Assembly: GCA_023101725.1 (NCBI GenBank)
Contig: JALJCO010001348.1
Location: 1-64,000, forward strand
DNA: 64,000 nt
Direction of reading: 5' to 3'
Source of the DNA: Atherinomorus stipes
Taxonomy: Eukaryota; Chordata; Actinopteri; Atheriniformes; Atherinidae
A program made the position numbers and the translations under genes. The notes beneath the pieces are model-generated. The model was not told the origin of the DNA and did not search any database. It saw only the letters and a program-made list of their open reading frames with translations. Position 1 is the first letter of the stretch; each line of letters opens with the position of its first letter. This document shows positions 1 to 19,000 of this stretch, piece after piece.

Positions 1-1628
1 GCATCAAAAGCACAAAGGAATCTTGAGAATTGCGGCCTTTTGACTGGTCCAGCTTGGCTCCCATTGACCCCACAGAGCCCAAATTTGCTACATGCATCCA
101 GGACTATCCCCTGATGCTACCCTGAGAGTTTGGTGGTGCTACATAAAAGTGTTGTGGGTACAGACCATGCCATATTCAAGGATGGCCACAAATTAAGGCT
201 GTTTTGTGTATTTTCCATGTTGTCAAACTTTGACCTTTGAACCCAGGGGTCTCAAAATTTACACAGAGGTGTGGGGTCATGGCCAGATAAATTCCTGAAA
301 GATTGGTGCCCCTGAGTTTCTCCCTTTAAGAAATATGACACTGGAAACATCACATTTTCAGCACTCAGCATCAAAAGCACAAAGGAATCTTGAGAATTGC
401 GGCCTTTTGACTGGTCCAGCTTGGCTCCCATTGACCCCACAGAGCCCAAATTTGCTACATGCATCCAGGACTATCCCCTGATGCTACCCTGAGAGTTTGG
501 TGGTGCTACCTAAAAGTGTTGTGGGTACAGACCATGTCATATTCAAGGATGGCCACAAATTAAGGCTGTTTTGTGTATTTTCCATGTTGTCAAACTTTGA
601 CCTTTGAACCCAGGGGTCTCAAAATTTACACAGAGGTGTGGGGTCATGGCCAGATAAATTCCTGAAAGATTGGTGCCCCTGAGTTTCTCCCTTTAAGAAA
701 TATGTCACTGGAAACTTTACATTTTCAGCACTCAGCATCAAAAGCACAAAGGAATCTTGAGAATTGCGGCCTTTTGACTGGTCCAGCTTGGCTCCCATTG
801 ACCCCACAGAGCCCAAATTTGCTACATGCATCCAGGACTATCCCCTGATGCTACCCTGAGAGTTTGGTGGTGCTACATAAAAGTGTTGTGGGTACAGACC
901 ATGTCATATTCAAGGATGGCCACAAATTAAGGCTGTTTTGTGTATTTTCCATGTTGTCAAACTTTGACCTTTGAACCCAGGGGTCTCAAAATTTACACAG
1001 AGGTGTGGGGTCATGGCCAGATAAATTCCTGAAAGATTGGTGCCCCTGAGTTTCTCCCTTTAAGAAATATGACACTGGAAACTTTACATTTTCAGCACTC
1101 AGCATCAAAAGCACAAAGGAATCTTGAGAATTGCGGCCTTTTGACTGGTCCAGCTTGGCTCCCATTGACCCCACAGAGCCCAAATTTGCTACATGCATCC
1201 AGGACTATCCCCTGATGCTACCCTGAGAGTTTGGTGGTGCTACATAAAAGTGTTGTGGGTACAGACCATGCCATATTCAAGGATGGCCACAAATTAAGGC
1301 TGTTTTGTGTATTTTCCATGTTGTCAAACTTTGACCTTTGAACCCAGGGGTCTCAAAATTTACACAGAGGTGTGGGGTCATGGCCAGATAAATTCCTGAA
1401 AGATTGGTGCCCCTGAGTTTCTCCCTTTAAGAAATATGACACTGGAAACATCACATTTTCAGCACTCAGCATCAAAAGCACAAAGGAATCTTGAGAATTG
1501 CGGCCTTTTGACTGGTCCAGCTTGGCTCCCATTGACCCCACAGAGCCCAAATTTGCTACATGCATCCAGGACTATCCCCTGATGCTACCCTGAGAGTTTG
1601 GTGGTGCTACATAAAAGTGTTGTGGGTC
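1..1628. repeat. 367-bp satellite array, about 4.4 copies
   Basis: A 367-bp unit recurs head to tail: the same landmark falls at 252, 619, 986 and 1353. Copies differ at only a few positions, for example ccatgcc/ccatgtc and acatcac/actttac. The first and fourth copies share the same variants, while copies two and three carry others. The array enters from beyond the left window edge and stops abruptly at a C/G run near 1628. Each copy has a 70-codon reading frame on the minus strand, but this is simply a repeated frame and I do not call it a gene. Confidence 0.95.
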
Positions 1629-1749
1629 CCCCCGGGGGGGAGAGTGGCCCCCCGCACAGACCATGTCCTGTTAATAGGGTGTTTTCCCTTCCCACTGTCG
1701 CACCCCTCCATTGTTGGCGCAGGATGGGGGATTGGCAGGTCAGGCCAGC

Positions 1750-1867
1750 ACTCAGCATCCATCCGCACAAAGCTCTGCTTCGGCTGTTGTATTGACTTGC
1801 TTTTCTTCGCGCCTGTTGACTGGTCCTGCTTTGCTGCTATACAAATAAAGTTGAATTGAATTGAATT
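1750..1867 (+). mobile_element. LINE-type 3' tail fragment
   Basis: The stretch ends in ctatacaaataaagttgaa followed by repeats of ttgaa. That is the tail form common to 3' ends of teleost L2/CR1-like LINEs. No reverse transcriptase sequence is attached. Upstream, 1748-1830 shares short blocks with the satellite unit (cagcactcagcatc, gcacaaag, ttgactggtcc), so satellite and element may be related. Confidence 0.5.
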
Positions 1868-2014
1868 TTGGAAGAAATAAGGATCATAAACGTGGCAAGT
1901 CAAGAAGATTTTTATGACAGCTAATGGAGATCAAATAAATACAAATACAAATAATTACAAATTATTAAAAGAGACAAGATGAATTGTCTGACTGACTGAA
2001 TTTTAATTGTTTCA

Positions 2015-2600
2015 TTACCTACATACATTTACATGCATACATCCCTACTTATACATACATACTAACATATACATGCATACATATATACACACACACAAAC
2101 TGACATATATATACACACATATATACATACATACAAAAACAAACAGTATATGCATATGTATGTATGTATGCATGTGTGCATGTATGTATGTATATGTACA
2201 TGCGTATGTATGTATGTATCTTTCTATCTTTATGTATGTATGTATATGTTAGTAAGTTTGTATGTACATGTACTATAAATGTACTGTAGGTGATGAAACA
2301 AACAAAAAAGGCTTAAAAATCATCTTGGCTCGCCCACGTTTATTTTCCCTATTTCAAAAACACATGTATATATGAATATGTATGTACAGCATGTATTTAT
2401 GTATGTATGGTCTTTTAATAAATTGGCATAAAAATCTTCTTGACTTGCCACGTTTTGTTATCCTTACTTCTCTCCACAACATATGAATATAAGTATAGAT
2501 GTGTGTATATGTATGTGTAGATGTATGTATATAGATGTATGTAAGTATGCATGTATGCATGTATGTATGTATGTATGTATGTATGTATGTTTGTAAGGAT
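2015..2600. repeat. ACAT/ATGT microsatellites
   Basis: Two tetranucleotide tracts, about 2015-2275 (ACAT turning into ATGT) and 2355-2600 (ATGT). They are separated by a short unique stretch containing aaaaatcatcttgg. The inter-tract segment is partly repeated at 2420-2460 (aaaaatcttcttgacttgcc) and again near 1895. Reading frames rich in H/T/Y/I over this stretch are repeat artefacts. Confidence 0.9.
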
Positions 2601-3061
2601 GTAAATACGCTATGTGTTGTGTTGATTTATATGGGGATACGCTGATAGTGCAAAATGCATTATTCCGTTGCAGGTGAAGTTTTACTTTGCTGAGTGAGTG
2701 CATCATTATTTAGTGAGGGGGAGTTGGTGTTTAGGAGTCGCTTCCCGTTATTTGTTTTACGTGCCAGGAGAAGGGCACAAAGTGTGCGACTAATAAAGCT
2801 TTTGCATGAGAGTGTTTGTGTGTTTGTTTCAGCCAAGAGCAGCTGCCTTATCAAGGAGCAAAAAGTATGAAAGCATCCCAGTTAGAAACAAGCCTCATTC
2901 TCTCAGACACAGACTCAGACATTTCCTGCTTTTTTGTGTGTGCTGCTGAAAGTCTTCAGATATCTGCTAAGAGGATTTCATATGTAACATTTTTTCATTT
3001 CTTAATAAACACGCTTGGATAAATGAAGACATTTTTTTTTTTTATTCCATTTTATTTTATT
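2601..3061. other. unique AT-rich spacer, no gene recognised
   Basis: About 460 bp without tandem structure. Short open frames on both strands show no recognisable domain. I see nothing assignable. Confidence 0.5.
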
Positions 3062-9475
<6,414 letters not shown>

Positions 9476-9485
9476 AAATAATGCC

Positions 9486-9812
9486 CTGCTGTTAGCATCC
9501 CAGTAGGTTGCTCGTTCGAGTCCCATCGGGGGAGGGGTTGGAATGGTTTCTTCCAGTGTGGGGTTTGCATGTTCTCCCATGTACGCATGGGTTCTCCGGG
9601 TTCTCCAGCTTCCTCCCACCGTCCACAGACATGATGTTATCTGATCACTCTATTGTCCCTCGGAGTGAATGTGAGTGTGAATGTTTGTCTGTCTCTCTGT
9701 GTTGGTCCTGGGACAGACTGGTGACCTGTCCAGGTGTCCCTGCCCCTCATCTGATCATATCTGGGACCGTCTCCAGCAACCCCAACCTGGATAAGCAGTC
9801 CAGAAAATGAAT
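9486..9812 (+). mobile_element. SINE-like dispersed repeat
   Basis: Begins with a tRNA-like B-box block (gttcgagtccc, 9514-9524). It continues with the very common teleost phrases gtttgcatgttctccc and gtgaatgtgagtgtgaatg, and closes with gataagcagtccagaaaatg and tgaatgagtg. This order is that of a widespread fish SINE with an RTE-like tail. It reads 5'-3' on the plus strand and lacks a detectable target duplication because its left end is buried in the A-rich block. It is not a functional tRNA gene. Confidence 0.65.
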
Positions 9813-9815
9813 GAG

Positions 9816-10640
9816 TGATGTTCTGTAGGATGTTCATCCTGAGTAACGGATCTGATTCAGACGCGTTAACAGAAACAGCGTTGGATGCCCGTGGATGGAA
9901 ACAGACACTTTTATCAGGATTTAACACACTTGGGGAAAAAAAGCGCTTCTACGACAGGAACAGGAGAAGTTCTCCTCCAGGTGAAACCAGAGGTCCAGCG
10001 TGACTGTTACAGTTTCAAATGGAAAGGGTCACTTATACGAAACAAACACCTTCAAAAGAGTTTAATGAACCAAGTGAAACGTTGTAGAAGAAAACTGCAG
10101 GTGCAGAAGCAGCAACGGTACAGTTATACTTCAGGCTGTCACCAGCCGCCGCTCATTCCACTGGTTCCACCAGGACCACTGGAGTCCAGGAGGGATGCAC
10201 CCAAACCGAAAACAAAAAATGAGCAAACAAAATTATCATTACCAGAGCATTTTCGGCTACGATGTGCACTAACCTCACTAAAATCACCGCATTGCAATAA
10301 ATCAGATATAAAAGTATCAAAATATTTATTTACCACTGACATTACAGTAACGCGCAATATTAATTGAAATTCAAAATAAAATATTCAGTTTGACCCCACT
10401 CATGAGGACATTACATAACACCTTTTAAGTTTTTTTCTGTAGTACTACTACAACAAATACTAATATCCAGGCTGATAACTGAAATATGTTCTCACATAAA
10501 AACACGAAGTGCAGAAGTCGCGTGCTGGATGCTGATTGCTGCATCATCACGAGTTTCGGCCGTGTTGTTTCTGTGATTTTTGTCTTCCGAACTTTTGCTG
10601 CATCCCTAGATTCCAGGTTAACCAATCAGAGCTGAGAAAC
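9816..10640. other. gene-free stretch with a dispersed repeat at 10185-10415
   Basis: The interval 10185-10415 resembles 39815-40010: both carry aaccgaaaac.aaaaatgag, an accagag.attt..ggctac block and tttgac.ccactcatga. It is therefore a dispersed repeat family. I see no credible coding sequence in the rest. Confidence 0.5.
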
Positions 10641-10956
10641 GTTCATCTGGATTAAACATGTTTATTGATCATCGATCAGCAGGCAGGGAGTTACTGCACA
10701 AACTCGGATCAGGGATTAAGCCGGGATCAGTTACCATGGCGACTTCCAGACCCGACTCATCTCCAGGACTGATCTAATCTCAGTCAGTTACTCCAGATAG
10801 AAACTCCCGTCGCTACATGATCACATCCAACTGCAACACACGTGATCATAAAACGTAATAATGAATTATTTTAGATGATTTTGCATCATAAATAAATTTT
10901 ACTTCGTCATAGATGCAGATAAATATGTCACATGTAAATACACAAACACCATGTTC

Positions 10957-10962
10957 TTTATT
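10957..10962 (-). promoter_or_regulatory. candidate polyadenylation signal of the zinc-finger gene
   Basis: Reads AATAAA on the minus strand, about 1.1 kb past the stop codon at 12048-12050. A second AATAAA lies at 10661-10666. Either could end the transcript; the intervening 11226-12038 is a transposon. Confidence 0.35.
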
Positions 10963-11225
10963 AAATAAGGAACGCAAGGCACCGCTCAGCGGCGGAGAAC
11001 TGGTCTGCAGACCAGAATGTAGTGGTTTTCTCTTCAGTCCAGTTTGTTGTTGTGATGACATCATCAGAAACAAATCCCCAGAACCGCGTCACCGACTTTT
11101 ATAGATTCTGTTTCTGTCATCAATAAGACTGTAGAATAAATCCTGGAACTGATCGGATGAGGAGGGAAACCCAGGAGGCCGAGGGAGGGGTCCGTCCCCG
11201 CCCTCATCAGCGCGACGCTCCGGGT

Positions 11226-12038
11226 TAGGGCTGGGCGATAAACCAAAGACTTACCAACACCACATTAGTAACGATAACCGACGTCATGTTCCCATGCCGG
11301 TATATTCGGTGTGCTGCCCCGTAAGTGAAACTGCCGCAACGCGACTATTTTACGCTCCAGAGTTGCCGTAGTTTCCTCAGCGACGTTCCTGCTGGTGTTC
11401 TCCATCAAGTTTTGCACGTTTTCTGTTCATAAGCCTGAAGAACGCGTCTGTAAGTGATCAGTGACGTTTATTTGATGTCAGTGTTCGGTGTTAAACGTTT
11501 GCAGGAACATTGTTTGTGTAAAACGTTTTGAAATGTTCGCGATGCTAATTGCGTTAGCCTGTCTATGGGTTTTTCAATGTTAATTAGCAATCATGCTAAT
11601 TGATAGTAGTGTGCACAATTAAATAATAAACCGTGTTTTTCATGGACACAAAGTAATATTTTCTCATATGTAAATAAGAATCGGACTCATTTAAATTTAT
11701 TAACATGTACATTCGTATGTTTGTATTTCAGTTTCACGGAGCTTCTCATAAATGTCGTAAACGTATCTGCAGCCTCCTGGTGTTTACTGAGGAACCTGTT
11801 ATCAGGAACCTGTTCCAGTCAGGTCAGAATTACGGCGTTTTAATAAAATGAAAAGTGTGTTTTGGCCGTTTACAGGCCGGCTGTGTTCGTGTTCCTGTAA
11901 GACGCTGAGCTACGTGTACGTCTGTAGTCACGTGACTCCACCATCCGGTCTGGAACCAGTTATCGTCCACTTATCGTTACCGAGGTGAACTGCTCACTAT
12001 ATCGTGATGTTGATTTTAGGCCGTATCGTCCAGCCCTA
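11226..12038. mobile_element. hAT-like non-autonomous DNA transposon (813 bp)
   Basis: Terminal inverted repeats tagggctgggcgata (left) and its near complement ending ccagccct+a (right) match at 13 of 15 positions. They are flanked by ctccgggt (11218-11225) and gtccgggt (12039-12046), an 8-bp target duplication with one mismatch, as hAT elements make. No transposase frame is inside. The right end sits one base beyond the stop codon of the zinc-finger gene. Confidence 0.8.
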
Positions 12039-12047
12039 GTCCGGGTC

Positions 12048-12628
12048 TCAGGTGGTTCTGGTCTCTTTGGGTCCCGTCTGCAGCGAGTTCTGGGACTCGT
12101 GCCTCCTCATGTGCTTCCGGAAGATTCTGGCTCCGCTCAGGTTCTTCTTGCAGATGTTGCAGAAGTACGGCTGCGCGTCGGAGTGGACGTCCACGTGGTA
12201 GGTGAGCTCCAGCGCGCGGCTGAAGCTCTTGCTGCAGAGCGGACACTGGTAGCGGACGCCGGAGTGGGTCAGCTGGTGGTTCTTCAGGACGCAGCGCTGC
12301 TTGAAGGCCTTCTGGCAGACGGGGCACTGGTACGGCCGCGCGTCCGTGTGCAGCCGCTGGTGGCGGCGCAGCGCGCTGGAGAAGGCGAAGCGCTTCCCGC
12401 AGTCGGAGCAGCCGTAGGGCTTCTCTCCGGTGTGGGTCCTCTGGTGCTCCGTCAGGTGGACGTGCTGGACGAAGCTCTTCCTGCAGGTGGGACACTGGAA
12501 GGGACGCTCGCCCGAGTGGATGCGCAGGTGTTTCTGCAGCGCCGACGCCTTGAAGCAGTCCCGACCGCAGACCGGGCAGCAGTGTTTGCCCCTACCGTCC
12601 CACGGAGGGTCCGAGTGGACATCTGGAC
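12048..12628 (-). CDS. zinc-finger gene, last coding exon (fingers 12-17)
   Basis: Acceptor tgtctcctccag precedes the exon. The frame enters in phase 1 from the 13359 donor. It encodes six fingers with cores [41 protein letters not shown] and CNICKKNL, each followed by paired histidines. TGEKPY and SGERPF linkers join the first fingers. The tail after the last finger is short and ends at TGA 12050-12048. Strong third-position G/C contrasts with the flanks. The complementary-strand open frame over the same interval is a composition shadow. Confidence 0.93.
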
Positions 12629-13014
12629 CTGGAGGAGACATGGAGGACAGTCAGCTTCCTGGATCGGACTGGAACACAAAACACCAGATGAGTTCATCCA
12701 GTCTGGACTCTGAGGAGGAAGATTTACGTAAACTCCGATTACAAGACCATTAAAAACTACAAGATCATTAAAAACTAGATCCAGAAACTGCAGAAGAAGA
12801 ATCTGTTCATGAGGCTTCAGATACAGGACGGATGGATGGACGGATGATGGATGGAGGGATGGATGGATGGATGAATGGATGGATGAATGGGACGGATGGA
12901 TGGATTATAGATGGAGGGATGGATGATGGATGGATGTGAGAATGGATGGATGGATGATGGATGGAGGGATGGATGATGGATGGATGTGAGAATGGATGGA
13001 TGGATGATGAACTG

Positions 13015-13050
<36 letters not shown>

Positions 13051-16000
13051 ATGGATGGCTGATGGATGGATGTGAGAATGGATGGATGGATGATGAACTG
13101 ATGGATGGATGGATGGACGGATGGATGGATGATGAACTGATGGATGATGGATGGATGTGAGAATGGATGGATGGATGATGGATGGAGGGATGGATGGCAG
13201 ATGGATGGATGTGAGAATGGATGGATGGATGATGAACTGATGGATGATGGATGGAGGGATGGATGGATGTGAGAATGGATGGATGGATGATGGATGGATG
13301 TATGCGGCCCTGGTTTCAGTCACTGATGATGATGATGATGATGATGATGAAGACGCACCGGGGCCCGGCCTCCACTGCTCTTCTTCTCCATCTGAGTTGA
13401 TCAAACCTCCGACGTCTTCATCTTTACACTCTTCGCCGTTGACGCCCTCCGACGGCTTGGTGCCCTGGTCGCCATGGTTACCAGGCAGGGTTGTGGAGAC
13501 GGGGATCTGGGGGCCGGCAGAGGGGTCATCCTGGAGGACGTGAGCAGTCGGTGAAACATTTACCGCCTGGTGAAGGCTGATGTCAGAGAGACGAAACAGG
13601 CCGTCAACTCACCCTCGTGTCTGCATCTTCATCATCCTCCTCCTCCCCCCCCCCATCCGTCCTCACGTGGAGCCAGAACTCCTGAAACAGAGCAACTCTG
13701 AGTCACCCGACGTCACCTCCATGAACACGCCCGTCATATCTGAGCCAGAACCAGAACCTTATCAGCCGGGTCGGAGATCACGCCGTCCCTGATGTGGATC
13801 CTCATGTGTGTGCGGAGCAGGCAGGGCTTCAGGAAGCTCCGGGGACAGATGCTGCAGCGGTGAGGTCTGTCGGGGGCCGAGCTCGTCTCCGACACTGCGT
13901 CAGCTTTTCCTGCAAACGTTCAAACAAATCTTACTAAACTCCTGCAGCAGGCGAGTTTCCGGCAGGCGCGATTCAGGCAGGCGCGTTTCCGGCCGTTTCA
14001 GGCAGGCGCGTTTCAGGCAGGCGCGTTTCAAGTAGGCGCGATTCAGGCAGGCGCGTTTCAGGCGCGTTTCCGGCAGGCGCGTTTCCGGCAGGGGCGATTC
14101 CGGCAGGGGCGTTTCCGGCAGGCGAGTTTCCGGCAGGAGCGTTTCCGGCAGGCGCGTTTCCGGCCGTTTCAGGCAGGCGCGTTTCAAGTAGGCGCGTTTC
14201 AGGGAGGCGCGATTCAGGCAGGCGCGATTCAGGCAGGCGCGATTCAGGCAGGCGCGGTTCAAGCAGGAGCGTTTCAGGCAGATGCGTTTCAGGCAGGCGC
14301 GTTTCAGGCAGGCGCGTTTCCTGCAGGAGCGTTTCCTGCAGGCGCGTTTCAGGCAGGCGCGTTTCCTGCAGGAGCGTTTCCTGCAGGCGCGTTTCCTGCA
14401 GGAGCGTTTCCTGCAGGCGCGTTTCAGGCAGGCGCGTTTCCTGCAGGAGCGTTTCCTGCAGGCGCGTTTCAGGCAGGCGCGTTTCCTGCAGGCGCGTTTC
14501 CGGCAGGCGCGTTTCCTGCAGGCGCGTTTCCTGCAGGCGCGTTTCCTGCAGGCGCGTTTCCGGCAGGCGCGTTTCAGGCAGGCGCGTTTCCTGCAGGCGC
14601 GTTTCCGGCAGGCGCGTTTCCTGCAGGCGCGTTTCCTGCAGGCGCGTTTCCTGCAGGCGCGTTTCCGGCAGGCGCGTTTCAGGCAGGCGCGTTTCAGGCA
14701 GGCGCGTTTCCGGCAGGCGCGTTTCAGGCAGGCGCGTTTCCGGCAGGCGCGTTTCAGGCAGGCGCGTTTCCGGCAGGCGCGTTTCAGGCAGGCGCGTTTC
14801 CGGCAGGCGCGTTTCCGGCAGGCGCGTTTCAGGCAGGCGCGTTTCAGGCAGGCGCGTTTCAAGCAGGCGCGTTTCAGGCAGGCGCGTTTCCTGCAGGAGC
14901 GTTTCCGGCAGGCGCGTTTCCTGCAGGCGCGTTTCCGGCAGGCGCGTTTCCGGCAGGCGCGTTTCCGGCAGGCGCGTTTCCGGCAGGCGCGTTTCCGGCA
15001 GGCGCGTTTCAGGCAGGCGCGTTTCCGGCAGGCGCGTTTCAAGCAGGCGCGTTTCAGGCAGGCGCGTTTCCGGCAGGCGCGTTTCAGGCAGGAGCGTTTC
15101 AGGCAGGTGCGTTTCAGGCAGGCGCGTTTCCGGCAGGCGCGTTTCCGGCAGGCGCGTTTCAGGCAGGCGCGTTTCCGGCAGGCGCGTTTCAGGCAGGCGC
15201 GTTTCAGGCAGGCGCGTATCCGGCAGGAGCATTTCAGGCAGGCGCGTTTCCGGCAGGCGCGTTTCCGGCAGGCGCGTTTCCAGCATCTTAACCAGCAGAA
15301 CTGAGCTGCTGGAGGCCGGAAGATCCGTCCGCAAACATCATATCAAACTTATTCAGAAAGCAGCGCAAAGAGCTTGTTACAGCCCACACGGGGTGTAAAA
15401 TGGTTGAAACTGTTTTTTTGACTGGTCTAGAAAAAAGATGAGAGGAAAGGACAGATGGTTCAGCCAAACAGGCGAAATAAGCAAAACAAAAACAACTCCT
15501 AACACCTAAAGAGAAAGTCATATCAAAACAACAAAAGACTGAACTGACTCATCTGAAAAGTCAGAGGGTGGTACGAACCCTAAATACCTCGTCCTCTGTT
15601 ATTTTACTTTCACTTATTTTACTTACTTCGATTAATAGATACATGGACAGTTGTGACAATCTGATACTGCTCCTCACTAGCAGCAGAGAATGACGATTTT
15701 TCTCACCGGTCAGTGAACGCACCGCCTCCTCTTCATCCTCGTCACCTCCACTCAGCAGCTCATCTGGTTTCTGTAAAACACAGCAACGTTCAGAGCCTAC
15801 TCTGCCGATAATACAAGCGTAGAAGAAGAAATTTGCTGTTTACATTGTGCTGAGAGCGACAGAGCTGCAGACAAACACAAGAACGGCTGGACATCAGAAA
15901 GAAAAAGAGAACGCATGATCTCATCTGCCGCGGCTTCCAAAGTGTCGTGAACTCGCAGGGGCGAACTTTGTCGTAGCTAGATGGAGAGTTTCCAGAACCT

Positions 16001-19000
16001 TTAAAGGTGGAGTCCGTTGTTTTCCCCCTGAAAATAAACGTTAGACTTGTGCAAGTCCGTCTGAAACTGCGCCTTTGGGCCTTTACTTGCGTGCCGTGGT
16101 GCGTTTGAATGCATCTCTCTCTCCCCCTGCCTGTAATTCGCTCTTTAGCTTTGTTCTGTTCTGGTCGGGACGTTTCTGGGGGGAGATTTCTGTTTGTATC
16201 ACCAGCCAATGACAGAGCGAAGGGCATGACGCTGTGTGGGAATAAGCTCACGATTGGAGCAGACGCAGTTACTCAAAGGAAAAAGAAAGAAGGAAAACGG
16301 CGGATGCACCGAGGGAAAGGTAGAGGAGGCAACTTGGAAAACCAGGTTAATGTTGGTTTGGCTTTTCCTGCTTCTGAGCTCTGAAGGAGTCGTTGAAGCT
16401 GAATAAGCTGAAGAACGAGGCGGCCATTAGCCTGAGAGGGAGGGGGGCTCAGTTTGAATTAGAGCTGCAGTGGGCGATTATTTTAATAGTCGATTAATCT
16501 ACCCCTGTAATCGATCGATTAATCGATTAATCTGACAAGCTCTTTCAATGTTTTTAAAGATGTGACTGAGATGCAGTGGAATAATAACGAGTACCAAAGA
16601 CTGGCTGACATGCAACCAGTGGGTGCATTACTGCCCCCCACTGCTGGGGAGTGTCCGGAAATAGTTTATATAGACCAGAAACAATGCATGAAGCAGGACG
16701 TTAAAAGGTAAACGAAGCATCGATTACTAAAATATTAATCGATTATTGTTTTCTAATCGATTAATTAGAATAACTCGATTGATTGTTTCAGCCCTAGTCT
16801 GTTGTTTACAAACAGAAACGGTGGCGGGACTCCGGACTCGACCTTTAATCCCAGTCAGGTGTCAGATTTTGAGACTAAAATGATGTAAAATGAATGTATC
16901 ATAGATATATCACCATGAAGACCAACCAGAACCAGAACCAGAACCAGAACTTATTCCTACCAGAACCAGAACTTATTCCTACCAGAACCAGAACCAGAAC
17001 CGGAACCAGAACTTATTCCTACCAGAACCAGAACCAGAACTTATTCCTACCAGAACCAGAACCGGAACCAGAACTTATTCCTACCAGAACCAGAACCAGA
17101 ACTTATTCCTACCAGAACCAGAACCAGAACCAGAACTTATTCCTACCAGAACCAGAACCAGAACTTATTCCAACCAGAACCAGAACCAGAACTTATTCCT
17201 ACCAGAACCAGAACCGGAACCAGAACTTATTCCTACCAGAACCAGAACCAGAACTTATTCCTACCAGAACCAGAACTTATTCCTACCAGAACCAGAACCA
17301 GGACTTATTCCTACCAGAACCAGAACTTATTTCTACCAGAACCAGAACCGGAACTAGAACTTATTCCTACCAGAACCAGAACCAGGACTTATTCCTACCA
17401 GAACCAGAACCTATTCCTACCAGAACCAGAACTTATTCCTACCAGAACCAGAACCAGAACTTATTCCTTCCAGAACCAGAACCAGAACCTATTCCTACCA
17501 GAACCAGAACTTATTCCTACCAGAACTTTGTAGAAACAGCATCAGATCAGCAGTGAGTCTTTCCTCGTCTGCATATCATCTCTCCATCTCGGCTTTCAGG
17601 CATCGAAACAAACACAGAAACTATTTCCTTGTTTCCTCGTCTCCACTTATTTCTGCTTCTTTTTACCTTCTATCTTCACAAACCAGCTCCTCCTCATCAT
17701 CAGAAACATCTTCTTTCTTTATTCTGACATAGAGGATCATTATTTTCTTCTTTTCAGACACATAAAACTTTCTGCTCACTTGTTGATCTTCGGCTGCTCC
17801 TGATTGGACGTTACCGTCAATTTAAGCTCTCTGATTGGTGGAATGTTGGACAGAAGTGTCTTCATCTTCATGTCCAGGTCTAAATAGAGGTCTCCTAGCA
17901 ACATAGTGGTGATGGTGATGTTGTTATGATGAAGATGGGGTAAATAATGAGTCATGGATCATAGAAATGCTGGAAAACCTCCGCAGATCAGCTGATGGGG
18001 AAACGATCCATCACAGAGTTACACACTGATGATGATGATGGAGCTCGGGAGATCTGGAGGAAGGTGAACGTCCTCACCTGTCCTCCTGCCGTCTTCTCGT
18101 GGACCTCCTGGTGTTTCCTCAGCACTCTCTGGGCGGAGAACCTCTTCCTGCAGACGGGACACTGGAACGGTCTCTCTCCGGTGTGAGTCCTCATGTGGTC
18201 GGAGAGTCGGGACGCCCTGGAGAACCGGCGGCCGCAGACGTCGCAGGCGAGCTGGGGGGTGTGGACGAGCTGCTTGTGCTCCTCCATCTGCTCCACCGAG
18301 GAGAACCCTGTCTGGCAGAGGGAGCAGCGCAGAGGAGCGTCAACCTGAGGAGTAAAGCAGAGTTACACCTGAGCCGCTCAGAGCCGGACTCAGGGGCGGA
18401 GCTACGGGGGGGCGCGGCCACCCCTGGCCAATCACTGGCCACCCCGATGCTTTGGGGCGCTCAAGCAGATACAGACCCCCAAACTGCTTCCAAACCACCT
18501 CCCCTCCTTATTTCAGACACGAGCTGCCTCACACAGCAGGAATTATTGATTTAATGTGATTAAGTATGCAGCGTATTATCGGTAGGGATGCACGATATTG
18601 GAATTTTGACCGATACCCAATATGCCGATATTTTAAAACTCATGTGTCCGATAGCCGATACCGATATTAAAGCCGAAAAAAAATAAGCTGTCATTGCAAA
18701 TAGTAGGTTTGTTATCCGTTTCTGACACTTTGAAAAATAGAGGTGGGAAAAAATATCAATAGATTGAGATATTGCAATATTTTCATATGCAGATATCAAA
18801 TCAATATTCAAAAACAGTGTATCGATTTATTTTATTTACAAAATCTCATGAAATTTCATAATTTTGTTACAAAATCTCACAATATTTTGTGAATTCTCAC
18901 AAGAGTTCGTAATGGAACGATGAAATATCACGAGATTTTGTTATAAAAATACACCGATACCACATTTTTAAATGTCAATATGATATCAGCATATGAAAAT

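Noticed and set aside
252..1565. Identical 70-codon frames in each satellite copy
   Set aside because: Repeat once per 367-bp unit because the unit does; no promoter, no domain, and copies vary at non-silent sites.
9500..9540. tRNA gene
   Set aside because: Only a B-box-like block is present, within a SINE-like element; no cloverleaf could be formed.
13900..15334. Arg/Cys/Lys-rich and ETRLP frames of up to 453 codons
   Set aside because: The 15-bp unit keeps every frame open; the stretch lies between two phase-matched exons and is an intron.
17667..17723. Possible 57-nt acidic minus-strand exon ([15 protein letters not shown]) with AG and GT at its edges
   Set aside because: Its phase (2 in, 2 out) fits neither neighbouring exon of the zinc-finger gene. 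It could be an alternative exon, but I cannot support it.
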